From NCBI GenBank assembly GCA_963785565.1, contig CAWAVV010000007.1, positions 1 to 64,000 of the forward strand: a DNA stretch of 64,000 nt. Reading direction: 5' to 3'. The translations under genes and the position numbers were made by a program. Below are positions 25,482 to 35,400 of the stretch, piece by piece. The notes below the pieces were generated by a model, which did no database searches, was not told the origin of the DNA, and saw only the letters and a list, made by a program, of their open reading frames with translations. The DNA comes from AP-15 sp963785565 (GTDB lineage Bacteria; Pseudomonadota; Alphaproteobacteria; ATCC43930; CGMCC-115725). Position 1 is the stretch's first letter. Each line of letters begins with the position of its first letter.

Positions 25482-25940
25482 CTAGGGGTTCCTTCCGTGA
25501 AACAGGCGTTACCATGAAGCTCGCCGTGCACTGCAGCGCAATATTTGGGCTCTTCCTCGGGTAAGGCGGCGCATTGCTGTCGGAGCGGGACCGATTATCG
25601 GGCTTTTCCGTATGAGAACGGTCCTCCTCCACATAGAGATAGAATATTTCGGAAATCGGTCGAGGGTGTGTGAACTATCTCACACATGGGGAAAAATCCC
25701 TTGCGGCTGCGGCAGGCCCGGTTGGTCGTGCTGCAAATTGGAGTGCCCGCATCTGGTCTATAAAGACGGCCCCGAGATGAAAACCTTGAAGATCAACGGG
25801 ATGCCGGGGTGCCGAGTCGCGCCCACTGAACTTTTCGTAGACACGCGCTGTATAGCATCGACCTGCACGGCACGGCACGAACGGTGATCCTACCCCTGTA
25901 AGAGTACAGTGCCGACGAATGATCCAACAGTAAGTCGAAG
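25482..25940. other. Intergenic region upstream of the low-GC cassette
   Basis: About 460 bases between ugpB and the cassette. It holds the palindrome at 25667-25686 and presumably the cassette promoter. A 91-codon rightward frame (25612-25887) overlaps it but shows no coding features. Confidence 0.5.
25667..25686. promoter_or_regulatory. Perfect palindrome of CRP/FNR-type
   Basis: TGTGTGAACTATCTCACACA: 7-base perfect arms and a 6-base spacer, containing TGTGA-N6-TCACA, which is the consensus for CRP-type regulators. It is centred about 195 bases before the start of the exported hypothetical gene and downstream of ugpB. Control by a CRP/FNR-family protein is an inference. Confidence 0.55.
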
Positions 25941-27257
25941 CTATCGCGTATTCTGCTCGAACTGCGCGAGCAAAGCGTTGCCGCGCTTGACCGCATCGTC
26001 GAGACCGGTTTGCGCGGTCTCCTTGCCGGCAAAGATCGCTTCGAGATCCTCGGCGATAATGTCGCGGATCTGGACCAGATTGCCGAGGCGCAGCCCGCGC
26101 GAATTCTCGGTCGGCGGTTTTGCCGTCATCTGCAGGACCGGGATCTCGCGGCCCGGGTTCTGTTGATAAAAGCCGGAGGCCTTGGTCGCCTCGTACGCGG
26201 CCTTGGTGATCGGCAAATAGCCGGTCACCTCGTGCAGCTGTTGCTGCAGGCCGGTTTGTGACAGAAACGTGAAGAATTTTGCGACACCCTTGTACTCCTC
26301 GGGGGTCTTGCCCGCCATGACCCACAAGCTGGCGCCGCCGATGATCGAATTCTGCGGTGCGCCCGGGACATCCAGGTAATACGGCAGCTCGGTCATTCCG
26401 AAATCGAATTTGGCGCCGGATTTGAAGGTCCCGTAGGCGCCGGACGAGGTCTGGATCATCCCGCACTCACCGTTCAGGAACTTGCCCTCGGGCTCGCTGG
26501 TGCGCCCGCCATAATCAAAGCTCTTGTCCTTTTGCGCCGCCGCCAGATTGGCGATGTGCCTGACGACGGTCGGATTGTCGAATTCGAGGCGGGCGTCGGG
26601 ACCATCGAACCCGTCGGCTTTGCTCGCAAAAGGCAAATCGTGCCAGGCGCTGAACTGTTCGAGCTGGGTCCAGCTGATCCAGCCGGCGGTAAACCCGCAC
26701 GGCACACCCGCGGCGCGCAGCTTCTCGGCCACGGCAAAGGTCTCGGGCCAGGTCTTGGGCGGCTTATCCGGGTCGAGGCCGGCCTTCTTGAACAGCGCCT
26801 TGTTCCAATAGGTAATCGCGGTCGAGCTGTTGAACGGCAATGACAGCATCTTGCCGTCGGCGGTGCTGTAATAGCCGGTCACCGCGGGCAGATAGGCGTT
26901 TGGGTCGAACGGCTCGCCGGCCTCCTTCATCAGCTGATAGACCGGCATCACCGCGCCCTTGGCCGCCATCATCGTCGCCGTGCCGACCTCGAAGATCTGG
27001 ATGATGTGCGGCGGCTTGCCGGCGCGGTAGGCCGCGATGCCGGCATTCATCGTGTCGGCGTAAGTGCCCTTGAACACCGGCACGACCCGGTATTCGCTTT
27101 GCGACGCGTTGAAGTCGGCGGAAATCTTATTGACCCGGTCGGCGTTGACCGCGGTCATCGCGTGCCACCACTGCAGCTCGATACGGTCGGCAGACGCGGC
27201 GCTGACCGACGCAGCGAACAGCGCCGCCACCGCGGTGGCCAGCAACGCGTATTTCAT
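25941..27257 (-). CDS. ugpB: Glycerol-3-phosphate ABC transporter substrate-binding protein UgpB
   Basis: A 438-residue periplasmic binding protein with signal peptide (LLATAVAALFAASVSAASA). Visible: IELQWWHAMTAVNADRVNKI at the mature N terminus, VVPVFKGTYADTMNAGIAAY, PHIIQIFEVGTATMMAAKGA, and SSTAITYWNKALFKKAGLDP, all typical of UgpB. It delivers glycerol 3-phosphate or glycerophosphodiesters to UgpAE. It is the promoter-proximal ugp gene, but the low-GC cassette of about 2 kb plus spacer now lies between it and ugpA. Confidence 0.94.
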   Translation of the reverse strand: MKYALLATAVAALFAASVSAASADRIELQWWHAMTAVNADRVNKISADFNASQSEYRVVPVFKGTYADTMNAGIAAYRAGKPPHIIQIFEVGTATMMAAKGAVMPVYQLMKEAGEPFDPNAYLPAVTGYYSTADGKMLSLPFNSSTAITYWNKALFKKAGLDPDKPPKTWPETFAVAEKLRAAGVPCGFTAGWISWTQLEQFSAWHDLPFASKADGFDGPDARLEFDNPTVVRHIANLAAAQKDKSFDYGGRTSEPEGKFLNGECGMIQTSSGAYGTFKSGAKFDFGMTELPYYLDVPGAPQNSIIGGASLWVMAGKTPEEYKGVAKFFTFLSQTGLQQQLHEVTGYLPITKAAYEATKASGFYQQNPGREIPVLQMTAKPPTENSRGLRLGNLVQIRDIIAEDLEAIFAGKETAQTGLDDAVKRGNALLAQFEQNTR

Positions 27258-27394
27258 CTCGGGCCCCCCAAGCGTTCGGTTTTCCCGCCCGTATGCGACC
27301 TAGCGCCAACCCGCTTGCGGAATCAAGGCGGAGGCGAAAAGCTTTTGTGACGGTCTCGCAAATGCGTTCGCAAATTCTCGGCAAAGGCAGCGAA

Positions 27395-28153
27395 ATGGCG
27401 GGCTTTCGCAGCATCTCTCCCGGCTCTGACCGGCCGCGCGGCGAATCGGCATTGGCCGAGGTCGCCCGGCAAGCGGCGGCGCTCGACCTTGGCGCCCCGG
27501 TGTCGATCCGGGTCAGCCCGAGGGCGCGGCGCGTCGGATTGCGGATCGACGCCGCCGAGCGCCGGGTCGAATTGGTGTTGCCGAGCGGCGTGCCGGCCGT
27601 ACTTGGTCTGCGTTTTCTCAAAGACAAGCGTGGATGGATCGCCGCCCGCCTCGGGGCCTTGCCCGGCGCGGTGCCGTTCGTCGAAGGGGCGATCGTGCCA
27701 GTGATGGGCGTGCCGCACCGGATTTGTCGATCGCTCGACGCCGCGGCGCCGCCGGTGGTGGTTGGGGACGGCGAAATCCGCGTGCGCGGCGATCCGCGGC
27801 ACATTCCGCGCCGGGTCCGCGACCATCTTGCGATGCTGGCCCTCGACGAACTGGCGCGGCGCGCGCGACCGCTCGCCGCCCGCATCGGCCGCAAGGTGGC
27901 AAAAGTCAGCGTGCGCGATACCAAAAGCCGCTGGGGCAGCTGCGCGGCGAGCGGCAATCTGTCGTTCAGCTGGCGGCTGATCTTCGCTCCCGAGCGGGTC
28001 ATCGACTATGTCGTCGCCCACGAAGTGGCGCATCTCGCCGAGATGAATCACGGGCCGCGCTTCTGGCGGCTGGTGGAGAGGCTGGCGCCGGGCAACGCGC
28101 AGCCGCGCGCCTGGCTCGATCGGCACCGCGCCCGGCTACTCGCCTATGGCTGA
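27395..28153 (+). CDS. YgjP-like (DUF45) zinc metallopeptidase
   Basis: A 252-residue protein with the zinc-binding motif VVAHEVAHLAEMNHGPRFW (HExxH-type with a distal His) and the family block SRWGSCAASGNLSFSWRLIF. The N-terminal half has PVSIRVSPRARRVGLRIDA, a beta-rich region common to YgjP/SprT-like proteins. Role uncertain; relatives are linked to ribosome or protein quality control. The ATG at 27395 is preferred, but in-frame ATGs at 27362 and 27293 exist. The 3' end overlaps the convergent ampG end by 10 bases. Confidence 0.86.
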   Translation: MAGFRSISPGSDRPRGESALAEVARQAAALDLGAPVSIRVSPRARRVGLRIDAAERRVELVLPSGVPAVLGLRFLKDKRGWIAARLGALPGAVPFVEGAIVPVMGVPHRICRSLDAAAPPVVVGDGEIRVRGDPRHIPRRVRDHLAMLALDELARRARPLAARIGRKVAKVSVRDTKSRWGSCAASGNLSFSWRLIFAPERVIDYVVAHEVAHLAEMNHGPRFWRLVERLAPGNAQPRAWLDRHRARLLAYG

Positions 28154-29559
28154 CCGGGGGATTGTCGAAGTCGGTGGTCAGCCGACCCCCGCATAATCCA
28201 GACGAGGAGGGCGAGACCGGGCAGGCAGGCGGCAGTGCTGAGCATAAAAAATGGGCTCCAGCCGAGCGCGTCGGCGAGCGCGCCGCCCGATGCCGACAAG
28301 GTGGTGCGGCCGACCGCCGCCAGGGACGACAACAGTGCGTATTGCGTCGCGGTAAAGGCGATGTTGCACAGGCCGGACAGATAAGCGACGAAGGCTGCCG
28401 ACCCCATGCCGCCGGTCAGATTTTCAACCCCGATGGTCAGCGCCAGAACCGGCACATTGTGACCGGCCCAGGCCTGCACCGCATACATCAGGTTGGACAG
28501 CATCTGTAGAATGCCGCAGACCAAGAGCGCGCGCAGCACCCCGAGCCGCAGCACGACGACGCCGCCTAGCGCGAGCCCGGCGAGGCTCGCGGCGAAACCA
28601 TAGATTTTGCCAATATTGGCGACCTCGACCTTGGTGAAGCCGAGCGACACATAGAGCGGGTTCGACATCGTGGCGGCGAGCGCGTCGCCGAACTTGTAGA
28701 GGACGACAAAAGCGAGGATCGCCAAGGCTCCCGGCCGCGTCAGCATGTCGCTGAACGGGGCTAGGACGGCGCGTTCGAGCCAGGCTGCGACCCCGGCAAG
28801 AGCCGTAGGCCCGGGCAATGGCTCCAGCGGCCGGGCGCCTCCCGGCTCCGGGGTGAACCAGACGGTAGCCATGCCGACCAGCATCAAAGCCGCCATCAAC
28901 CCATAGGAAAAACGCCACCCGCCAAAGCTCGCGGCGTAAAGCGCGCCGGCCGACGCCGCCAGCATGCCAAAGCGGTAGCCCCATTGCGTCGCAGCGGCGC
29001 CGGCGCCCTGCTCCTCGGGGCGCAGCAGCTCGATCCGGTAGGCATCGATGACGATGTCCTGGCTCGCCGACAAAAACGCCACCGCGAGGGCGACGAGCGC
29101 GGTCAGGCCGGGTGCGGCTCGCGGATCAGCGAAACCGAGCGCCAGGATCGCCAGCCCCAATATCGGCTGGATTGCCAATGCCCAGCCGCGCCGCCGACCC
29201 AATTTCGCGGTGAACAACGGGATCGGCAGCCGATCGATCAGCGGCGACCACAGAAACTTGACGCTGTACGGCACGCCGACCAGCGCGAACAGCCCGATCG
29301 CGGTGCGCGAGACGCCGATCTCGGCCAACCGAAACGACAAGGTTGCAAAGGTCAATGCGAGCGGCAGCCCGCTCGAAAACCCCATCAGCAGAACGGCGAT
29401 CAGCCGTGGTTCACGATAGACCCGGAGCGCGGAGAACCACGCGAACCGCCGACGCCGCCACGGTTGCCCATCACCCCAACCCTCTCCCCGCAACCGAGGA
29501 GAGGGAGGGCGCCGCGCGGCGGGAGGTTGAGGGGCTGCCGGCGAACGAGCCGTTTTCAT
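28144..29559 (-). CDS. ampG: AmpG-like MFS muropeptide permease
   Basis: A 471-residue MFS transporter related to AmpG, which imports anhydromuropeptides for cell-wall recycling. Visible: MGFSSGLPLALTFATLSFRL, KFLWSPLIDRLPIP, FLSASQDIVIDAYRIELL, VLYKFGDALAATMSNPLYV, ENLTGGMGSAAFVAYLSGLC and FTATQYALLSSLAAVGRTTL. The first 35 residues (including SPRLRGEGWGDGQ) are translated from a REP-type repeat, and the only in-frame ATG lies upstream of it at 29559, so the repeat has extended the N terminus. Follows the cyclophilin gene by 17 bases. Confidence 0.9.
   Translation of the reverse strand: MKTARSPAAPQPPAARRPPSPRLRGEGWGDGQPWRRRRFAWFSALRVYREPRLIAVLLMGFSSGLPLALTFATLSFRLAEIGVSRTAIGLFALVGVPYSVKFLWSPLIDRLPIPLFTAKLGRRRGWALAIQPILGLAILALGFADPRAAPGLTALVALAVAFLSASQDIVIDAYRIELLRPEEQGAGAAATQWGYRFGMLAASAGALYAASFGGWRFSYGLMAALMLVGMATVWFTPEPGGARPLEPLPGPTALAGVAAWLERAVLAPFSDMLTRPGALAILAFVVLYKFGDALAATMSNPLYVSLGFTKVEVANIGKIYGFAASLAGLALGGVVVLRLGVLRALLVCGILQMLSNLMYAVQAWAGHNVPVLALTIGVENLTGGMGSAAFVAYLSGLCNIAFTATQYALLSSLAAVGRTTLSASGGALADALGWSPFFMLSTAACLPGLALLVWIMRGSADHRLRQSPGQP
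29470..29548. repeat. REP-type palindromic element in the 5' end of ampG
   Basis: caccccaaccctctccccg ... gaggagagggaggg, an imperfect palindrome of the kind dispersed between genes in many alphaproteobacteria. A related element lies at 59910-59995. Here it is inside the ampG reading frame. Confidence 0.6.
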
Positions 29560-29576
29560 CCGGCAGTCGGGAAAGC

Positions 29577-30122
29577 CTACGGTTTCGCCGGCGTCTTTTG
29601 AGCGTCGGCGGCGACCTGCATCTTAATGATCTTGTCGGGGTTTTGCGGCGGCTCGCCCTTTTTGATCTGGTCGACATACTCCATGCCGGAGACGACGTTG
29701 CCCCAGATCGTGTAATTGCCGTCGAGCGAGGGCGCCGGCGCGAACATGATGAAAAACTGGCTGTCGGCGCTGTTGGGGTCCGAGGTGCGCGCCATCGCCA
29801 CAATGCCGCGAACAAACTTCTCATTCGAGAACTCGGCCTTGAGCGAATGCCCCGACCCGCCGCTCCCGGTCCCGGTCGGATCGCCGGTCTGCGCCATAAA
29901 GCCGTCGATCACCCGGTGAAAGACGATCCCGTCATAAAACCCGCGGCGCACCAACGCCTTGATTTGGGCGCAGGTGGCCGGCGCCAGATCGGGCCGCATT
30001 TCGATGACGACGCGCCCTGCCGGTACGTCCAGGTAAATCGTGTTTTCGAGATCTGCCGCCATCGCCTTGCCTCCGAGAACGAGCGCGGCGATCAGCACGA
30101 CAAGCCGACCCAACGCTGCCAT
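29577..30122 (-). CDS. Exported cyclophilin-type peptidyl-prolyl isomerase
   Basis: A 181-residue cyclophilin with signal peptide (LVVLIAALVLGGKAMA), so probably periplasmic. Motifs: VFHRVIDGFMAQTGDPTGTG, FSNEKFVRGIVAMARTSDPN, SADSQFFIMFAPAPSLDGNY and IWGNVVSGMEYVDQI. The catalytic Arg (in FHR), Phe and Gln residues are present. The usual Trp that sets cyclosporin sensitivity is absent, as in most bacterial members. Upstream of ampG on the same strand. Confidence 0.92.
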   Translation of the reverse strand: MAALGRLVVLIAALVLGGKAMAADLENTIYLDVPAGRVVIEMRPDLAPATCAQIKALVRRGFYDGIVFHRVIDGFMAQTGDPTGTGSGGSGHSLKAEFSNEKFVRGIVAMARTSDPNSADSQFFIMFAPAPSLDGNYTIWGNVVSGMEYVDQIKKGEPPQNPDKIIKMQVAADAQKTPAKP

Positions 30123-30187
30123 CTATCTGATCCTGTCAATCGGGAAGAACGCGAGCTTAGCCGAAGCGCCGGCGGCGCGAAAGCGCC

Positions 30188-31132
30188 TCAGGACCGCCGT
30201 TCGTACCAGCCGCCGCGGCGAAAGCGGTCGAGATAGCTCGGCAGGACGCCCTCGACCGCGGTCGGTGCGATGCCGAGGGCGGCAAGGGTGAGCGCGCCAG
30301 AGGAGACAACATTGTCGCGCTTCAACAGCTCGACCTGGTCGGGCGTCAACGGTGGGTTCGGCAGGATCGACATCAGCCTGGCCTGGATCGCGGCCAGTCC
30401 GAACGGCAGGTCGACCAGCAATCGCTTGCGCCGAATCTCGCCCAGCACCAGCTCGATCAGCTCGCGGAATGTATAGACTTTTGGTCCGCCGAGCTCATAG
30501 GTGCGGCCCGCCGTCGTCGGGTCGTCGAGGCATTTCACCACCGCATCGGCGACGTCGCCGACATAGACCGGCTGAAACCGGGTATGACCGCCGCCGATCA
30601 GCGGCAATACCGGCGAGATGGTCGCCATCGCCGCGAATCGGTTGAAGAACTGATCCTCCGCCCCGAATACGACCGACGGGCGCAGGATTGTCACGGTCGG
30701 GAAGGCGTCGCGCACGGCGGCTTCGCCCGCCGCCTTGGTCCGTGCATAGGCCGAGGAAGAACGCGAGTCGGCGCCGATCGCCGAGATGTGGATAAAGCGC
30801 TCGATGCCGGCCTCGCGCGCGAGCCGGGCGAGCCGGGCCGGCCCGGTATGGTGCACCCGATCGAATGTCTGCGATCCGCTTTCGCGCAGAATGCCGACGC
30901 AATTGACCAGCGCATCGTTGCCGGCGAGGAAGGCCGGCAATATTTGCTCATCGCCGATCGTCAAGTTGAGCGTCGCGATCTGCCCAACATCGCCAAGAGG
31001 TTTCAGAAACTTGGCTTCTTCGGCACGGCGGCAGCCGACGGGGATCACATCGCCCCGCGCAGCGAGCCGCTGGACGATGTAGCGCCCGATGAAGCCCGAT
31101 CCGCCCAGCACCGCGGTCCGGCGATTTCTCAT
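30188..31132 (-). CDS. NDUFA9-like NAD(P)-binding protein
   Basis: A 314-residue atypical short-chain dehydrogenase resembling complex I subunit NDUFA9. The N-terminal Rossmann motif is VLGGSGFIGRYIVQRLAARG. Later come LVNCVGILRESGSQTFDRVH, FIHISAIGADSRSSSAYART (Tyr-x-x-x-Lys type site), TILRPSVVFGAEDQFFNRFA and FQPVYVGDVADAV. Such proteins are found with quinone-related or complex I functions in alphaproteobacteria; a catalytic reaction is not established. Divergent from the alcohol dehydrogenase gene. Confidence 0.87.
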   Translation of the reverse strand: MRNRRTAVLGGSGFIGRYIVQRLAARGDVIPVGCRRAEEAKFLKPLGDVGQIATLNLTIGDEQILPAFLAGNDALVNCVGILRESGSQTFDRVHHTGPARLARLAREAGIERFIHISAIGADSRSSSAYARTKAAGEAAVRDAFPTVTILRPSVVFGAEDQFFNRFAAMATISPVLPLIGGGHTRFQPVYVGDVADAVVKCLDDPTTAGRTYELGGPKVYTFRELIELVLGEIRRKRLLVDLPFGLAAIQARLMSILPNPPLTPDQVELLKRDNVVSSGALTLAALGIAPTAVEGVLPSYLDRFRRGGWYERRS

Positions 31133-31290
31133 GACTCCTCCGGCTATGGCACCGCCCGCTTTCTGCCCTCGGCGCTCGGCTTTTATAACGCAGCGCGCGC
31201 AGTGCCGGAAGGCGGCGCCCCTTCTCGCCCGCGGCGGGTTGCGCTAGAACCTCGCCATTGCGACGCAAGGTCGAGCAGGAAAGCGCAACG

Positions 31291-32409
31291 ATGGCGGATC
31301 AGTCCCGGTTGAACAATGAGTATCCGGTGCCGGAGCGGATGAAGGCTTGGGTGCTTGGCGGCCCGGGCGAGATCGTGCCGGTCGAAAAGCCGGTCCCGCG
31401 ACCCGGCTCCGCCGAAGTGTTGGTCCGGATCGATGCGGTGGCGATCTGCGCCACCGATCTCGAAATCATGCGCCATGGGCTGCCGGCAATGGTCGATGGC
31501 GGCCTGCCGTTCCACAAGAACTTCACGATCGGCCACGAATACATGGGAACGGTGGTCAGTCTGGGCCCGGCAGTCGACGAATATTCGATCGGTGACCGCG
31601 TCACCGTTGAGGTTCACGCTGGGTGTGGCCGCTGCGCCCGCTGCCGGCAAGGCATGTACACGGCATGCCTCAACTACGGTGATCTCGCCAAGGGGCATCG
31701 CGCCAACGGCTTCACCACCGATGGCGGCTTCGCCCAATATGCGGTCAACAACATCAACACTCTGGTCGATGTGCCGCACGATATGAGCGACGAGGAGGCG
31801 ACCCTCGTCGTGACCGCCGGAACCTCGATGTATGGGCTCGACGTGCTCGGCGGGCTGATCGCCGGCGAAGGCGTCGTCGTCACCGGGCCGGGGCCGATCG
31901 GCCTCTTGGGCGTCGCGGTCGCCAAGGCGCTCGGCGCCGACCCGGTGATCCTGACCGGAACCCGCGACGCGCGGCTCGCACTCGGCAAAAAGCTCGGCGC
32001 CGACCATACCATCAATGCCCGCCAGGAGGATGCCGTCGCCGCGGTCAAGCGCATCACCCAAGGCAAAGGCGTCCAGTTCGTCGTCGAATGCTCGGGTGCG
32101 CCCGAGGCGCTAAACGAGGCGGCGCAGATGGTCGACCGCGGCGGCCGGATCTGCCTCGCCGCCTTTCCGCACGAGAAGGTGCCGGTCGATCTCGCCTATC
32201 TGGTGCGCAACAACATCTATGTCTACGGCATCCGCGGCGAGGGCCAGAGCGCCACCCACCGGGCGATGGCGCTGATGAAGCAGAAGCGCTTTGACGCGCG
32301 GCTGATTCACACCCACACCTTTCCGCTCGACGAGTTGCCGACCGCGCTCAAATACGCGCGCGAGCGGATCGACGACGCGATCAAGGTGGTGGTCAAGAAC
32401 CAGGCCTGA
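31291..32409 (+). CDS. Zinc-dependent alcohol dehydrogenase
   Basis: A 372-residue medium-chain dehydrogenase. Catalytic zinc site: VAICATDLEIM with Cys and FTIGHEYMGTVV with His-Glu. Structural zinc site: VEVHAGCGRCARCRQGMYTA with four Cys across the lobe. Cofactor site: VVVTGPGPIGLLGVAVAKAL, with a downstream Thr/Arg-rich strand. The protein resembles sorbitol/threonine-type dehydrogenases rather than ethanol enzymes, but the substrate is not readable. The ATG at 31291 is preferred to one at 31258. Its 3' end overlaps the convergent RND gene by 17 bases. Confidence 0.9.
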   Translation: MADQSRLNNEYPVPERMKAWVLGGPGEIVPVEKPVPRPGSAEVLVRIDAVAICATDLEIMRHGLPAMVDGGLPFHKNFTIGHEYMGTVVSLGPAVDEYSIGDRVTVEVHAGCGRCARCRQGMYTACLNYGDLAKGHRANGFTTDGGFAQYAVNNINTLVDVPHDMSDEEATLVVTAGTSMYGLDVLGGLIAGEGVVVTGPGPIGLLGVAVAKALGADPVILTGTRDARLALGKKLGADHTINARQEDAVAAVKRITQGKGVQFVVECSGAPEALNEAAQMVDRGGRICLAAFPHEKVPVDLAYLVRNNIYVYGIRGEGQSATHRAMALMKQKRFDARLIHTHTFPLDELPTALKYARERIDDAIKVVVKNQA

Positions 32410-35400
32410 GGCCTATTCGGCTGCGGTCTTGGCCTCGACGGGCCTTCCCGCTGGCGGGCTTTGCCCCGAACAGGCCCGACTTGACCCAGTCGCGCAGCTT
32501 CTGGAACACGACATAGAGGCCGGGAATCAGGAAGATTCCGAAGACCGAGGCGGCCAGCATCCCAAAGAACACCGCGGTCGCGACCGCCTGACGCGTGACG
32601 GCGCCCGCTCCGCCCGAGATCAGCAATGGCACGAGACCGAGGATGAAGGCGAATGACGTCATCATCACCGCGCGGAACCGCGCCCGCGCGCCATTGAGCG
32701 CCGCCTCGGCGACGGCGAGGCCGTCACGCCGCGCTTCCATCGCGAATTCGACGATCAGGATCGCATTCTTGGCGGCGAGCGCGATCAGCACGACGATGCC
32801 GATCTGGGCGAACACGTCGTTCGGCAGCCCGGTCAGCAGCAGGCCGCCGAGCGCGCCCGCCAGCCCGATGGTGATCGAGACGATCACCGCCGCCGGCATC
32901 GCCCAGGATTCGTAAAGCCCGACCAGCACGAGGTAAGCGAACAGCACGGCGAGCGCGAGGATCACCGTGGTCTGGCCGGCAGCAATCTTTTCCTGGTAGG
33001 CGGTGCCGCTCCACGAATACCCGAACCCCGCCGGCAACGTCGCTTTCGAAACCTGCTCCATCGCCGCCAATGCCTGACCCGATGAATAGCTTTGACCCGG
33101 CCGTCCTTGAATTGCCACGGCCCGCAAATTGTTGAAGCGGTAAATGTAGCCGGGTCCGAGCACGTTCTCGACCGTCGCGAGCGAGCGGATCGGCACCAGG
33201 GCGCCGGTTTTGGCGCGCACATGCACCTCGAAGATGTCCTCGAGCTGCATGCGCTGCGCCGTCTCGGCCTGCAGGATGACCTGCCAGGTCCGGCCGAATT
33301 TGTTGAAGTCGTTGACCCGGTACCCGCCGAGCGTCGCCTGGAGGGCGGTAAAGATGTCGCTGATGCTGATGCCCAGGGTCTCGGCCCGCTCGCGGTCGAT
33401 GTCGAGTCGGATCAGCGGGGTCGAGGCGCCGTAGGTGGTGAAGACGCCGGCCAGCGCCGGGTCCTCGTTCGCCGCCTGGATCAGCCCGCGAGCGACCGCG
33501 CCCATCTCGCTGGGCGGCGCGCCCGAATAGGATTGCAGCTGGTATTCGAACCCGGCGCCGGTGCCGAGCCCGATGATCGGCGGCAGATTGAACGGGATCA
33601 CGATCGCCGCCGGGATCTTCAGGAATTCGCCGCGCAGGTGGTCGAGCACGCCCCACACCTTCTCTTTCTCGCCGTGGCGATCGTCGAACGGGGTGAGGGT
33701 CACAAAAAAAGTTGCCTTGTTCGATTGGTTGATGCCGTCGATCAGGCTGTAACCGATGATCGTCGTGACCGCCGCGACGCCCGGCGTCGCTTTGGTGATC
33801 TTGTCGACCTCGGCGGCGACGGCGCCGGTGCGATTGAGCGAGGCGCCCTCGGGCAGCTGCGCCTCCATCAACAGCGCGCCTTGGTCCTCCTCAGGGAGGA
33901 ACCCCCCCGGCACCGCGCGGCCGAAGCCCACAATCGCGGCAACCGCAACGCCGACCAGCGCGAGGGTCAGCAGCACCCGCGGCGCGATATGCCCGACGAT
34001 GCTCGTGTAGCCGCGCTGCATGCCGTCGATGCCGCCCTGCATCGTGCGGATGATCCGGCCGGGCGGCGGACCGTGGCGCAGCAGCAACGAGCACAAGGCC
34101 GGCGACAACGTCAGAGCGTTCAGCGCCGAGATCAGCATCGACACCGACACGGCGACGGCGAATTGCTGATAGAGCTGGCCGACGATGCCCGGGATGAAAG
34201 CGACCGGGACGAAGACCGACAGCAGCACCAAGGTAATCGCGATGATCGGCGCGGTGATCTGGGCCATCGCCGCCTTGGCGGCATCGGCCGGAGACATTTC
34301 GGGATGCTCGGCGATCATGTGTTCTACCGCCTCGACGACGACGATCGCGTCGTCGACGACGATCCCGATCGCCAGCACCAGCGCCAACAGCGAGATCGTG
34401 TTCGCCGAAAAGCCGAGCGCCAGCATCGCGGCGAAGGTGCCGACGAGCGCCACCGGCACCGCGATGATCGGTACCAAGGTCGCGCGCAGGCTGCCGAGGA
34501 AGACGAAGACAACGAGCGCCACCAGCACAAAGGCCTCGATCAGGGTCGAGATCACCTTGTGAATCGAGGCGTTGACGAAAACCGTCGTGTCGTACGGGAT
34601 CTCCCAGGTCATGTCGTCTGGAAAGCGCTCGGCCATGTCCGTCATTGCCTTGCGCACCGCCTTCGCGGTCGCCACCGCGTTCGCCCCCGGGGCCAGATAG
34701 ATGCCCATCGCCGAGGCGGACTTGCCGTTAAAGGTCGAAAACACGTCTCCGGATAACGCTCCGAGCTCCACTCGGGCCACGTCGCGCACCCGGATCAGCG
34801 AGCCGTTCGGCTGCGCGCGCACGATGATCGCGCCGAACTGCTCGGGGGTTTCGAGCCGCCCTTGGGTGGTCAGGGGGATCATCCGCTGCTGCGCTTCGAC
34901 GACCGGCGCGCCGCCGATACGACCGACAGCGGCCTGCACATTCTGCGCGCGCACCGCCCCGATCACGTCCTGTGGCGTCAGCCCGAGCCCGGTCAGCCGG
35001 TCCATGTCGAGCCAGATGCGCATCGCATAGTCCTGCTGGCCAAACAAATTGGCTTGCCCGACGCCGGGGATACGGCTGATCGTGTCGCGGATGTTGATCA
35101 GCAGGTAATTCGACAAAAATAGGCTGTCATGCGTCCCCTTGGGCGAACGCAGCACCACCACCTGCAAGATCGCCGAGGATTTCTTGTCGACTTTGACCCC
35201 GTATTGCTGCACCTCCGCCGGCAGACGCGCCATCGCCCGCTGCACCCGGTTCTGGACATTGACCGTGTTGGTTTCGGGATCGGTGCCGACCGCAAACGAC
35301 ACGGTCAGGTTGTAGGAGCCGTCATTTCCCGAAAACGAGCGCATATACAGCATGCCGGTGACGCCGTTGATCTCGCTTTCGATGACCTGGGCGACGGTCT

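Noticed and set aside
25612..25887. A 91-codon frame with several Cys upstream of the low-GC cassette
   Set aside because: No good ribosome site or conserved pattern; it overlaps the palindrome and probable promoter.
33092..34756. A 554-codon rightward open frame
   Set aside because: It is antisense to the intact RND permease gene; long antisense frames are expected in high-GC coding DNA and its product has no recognisable domain.
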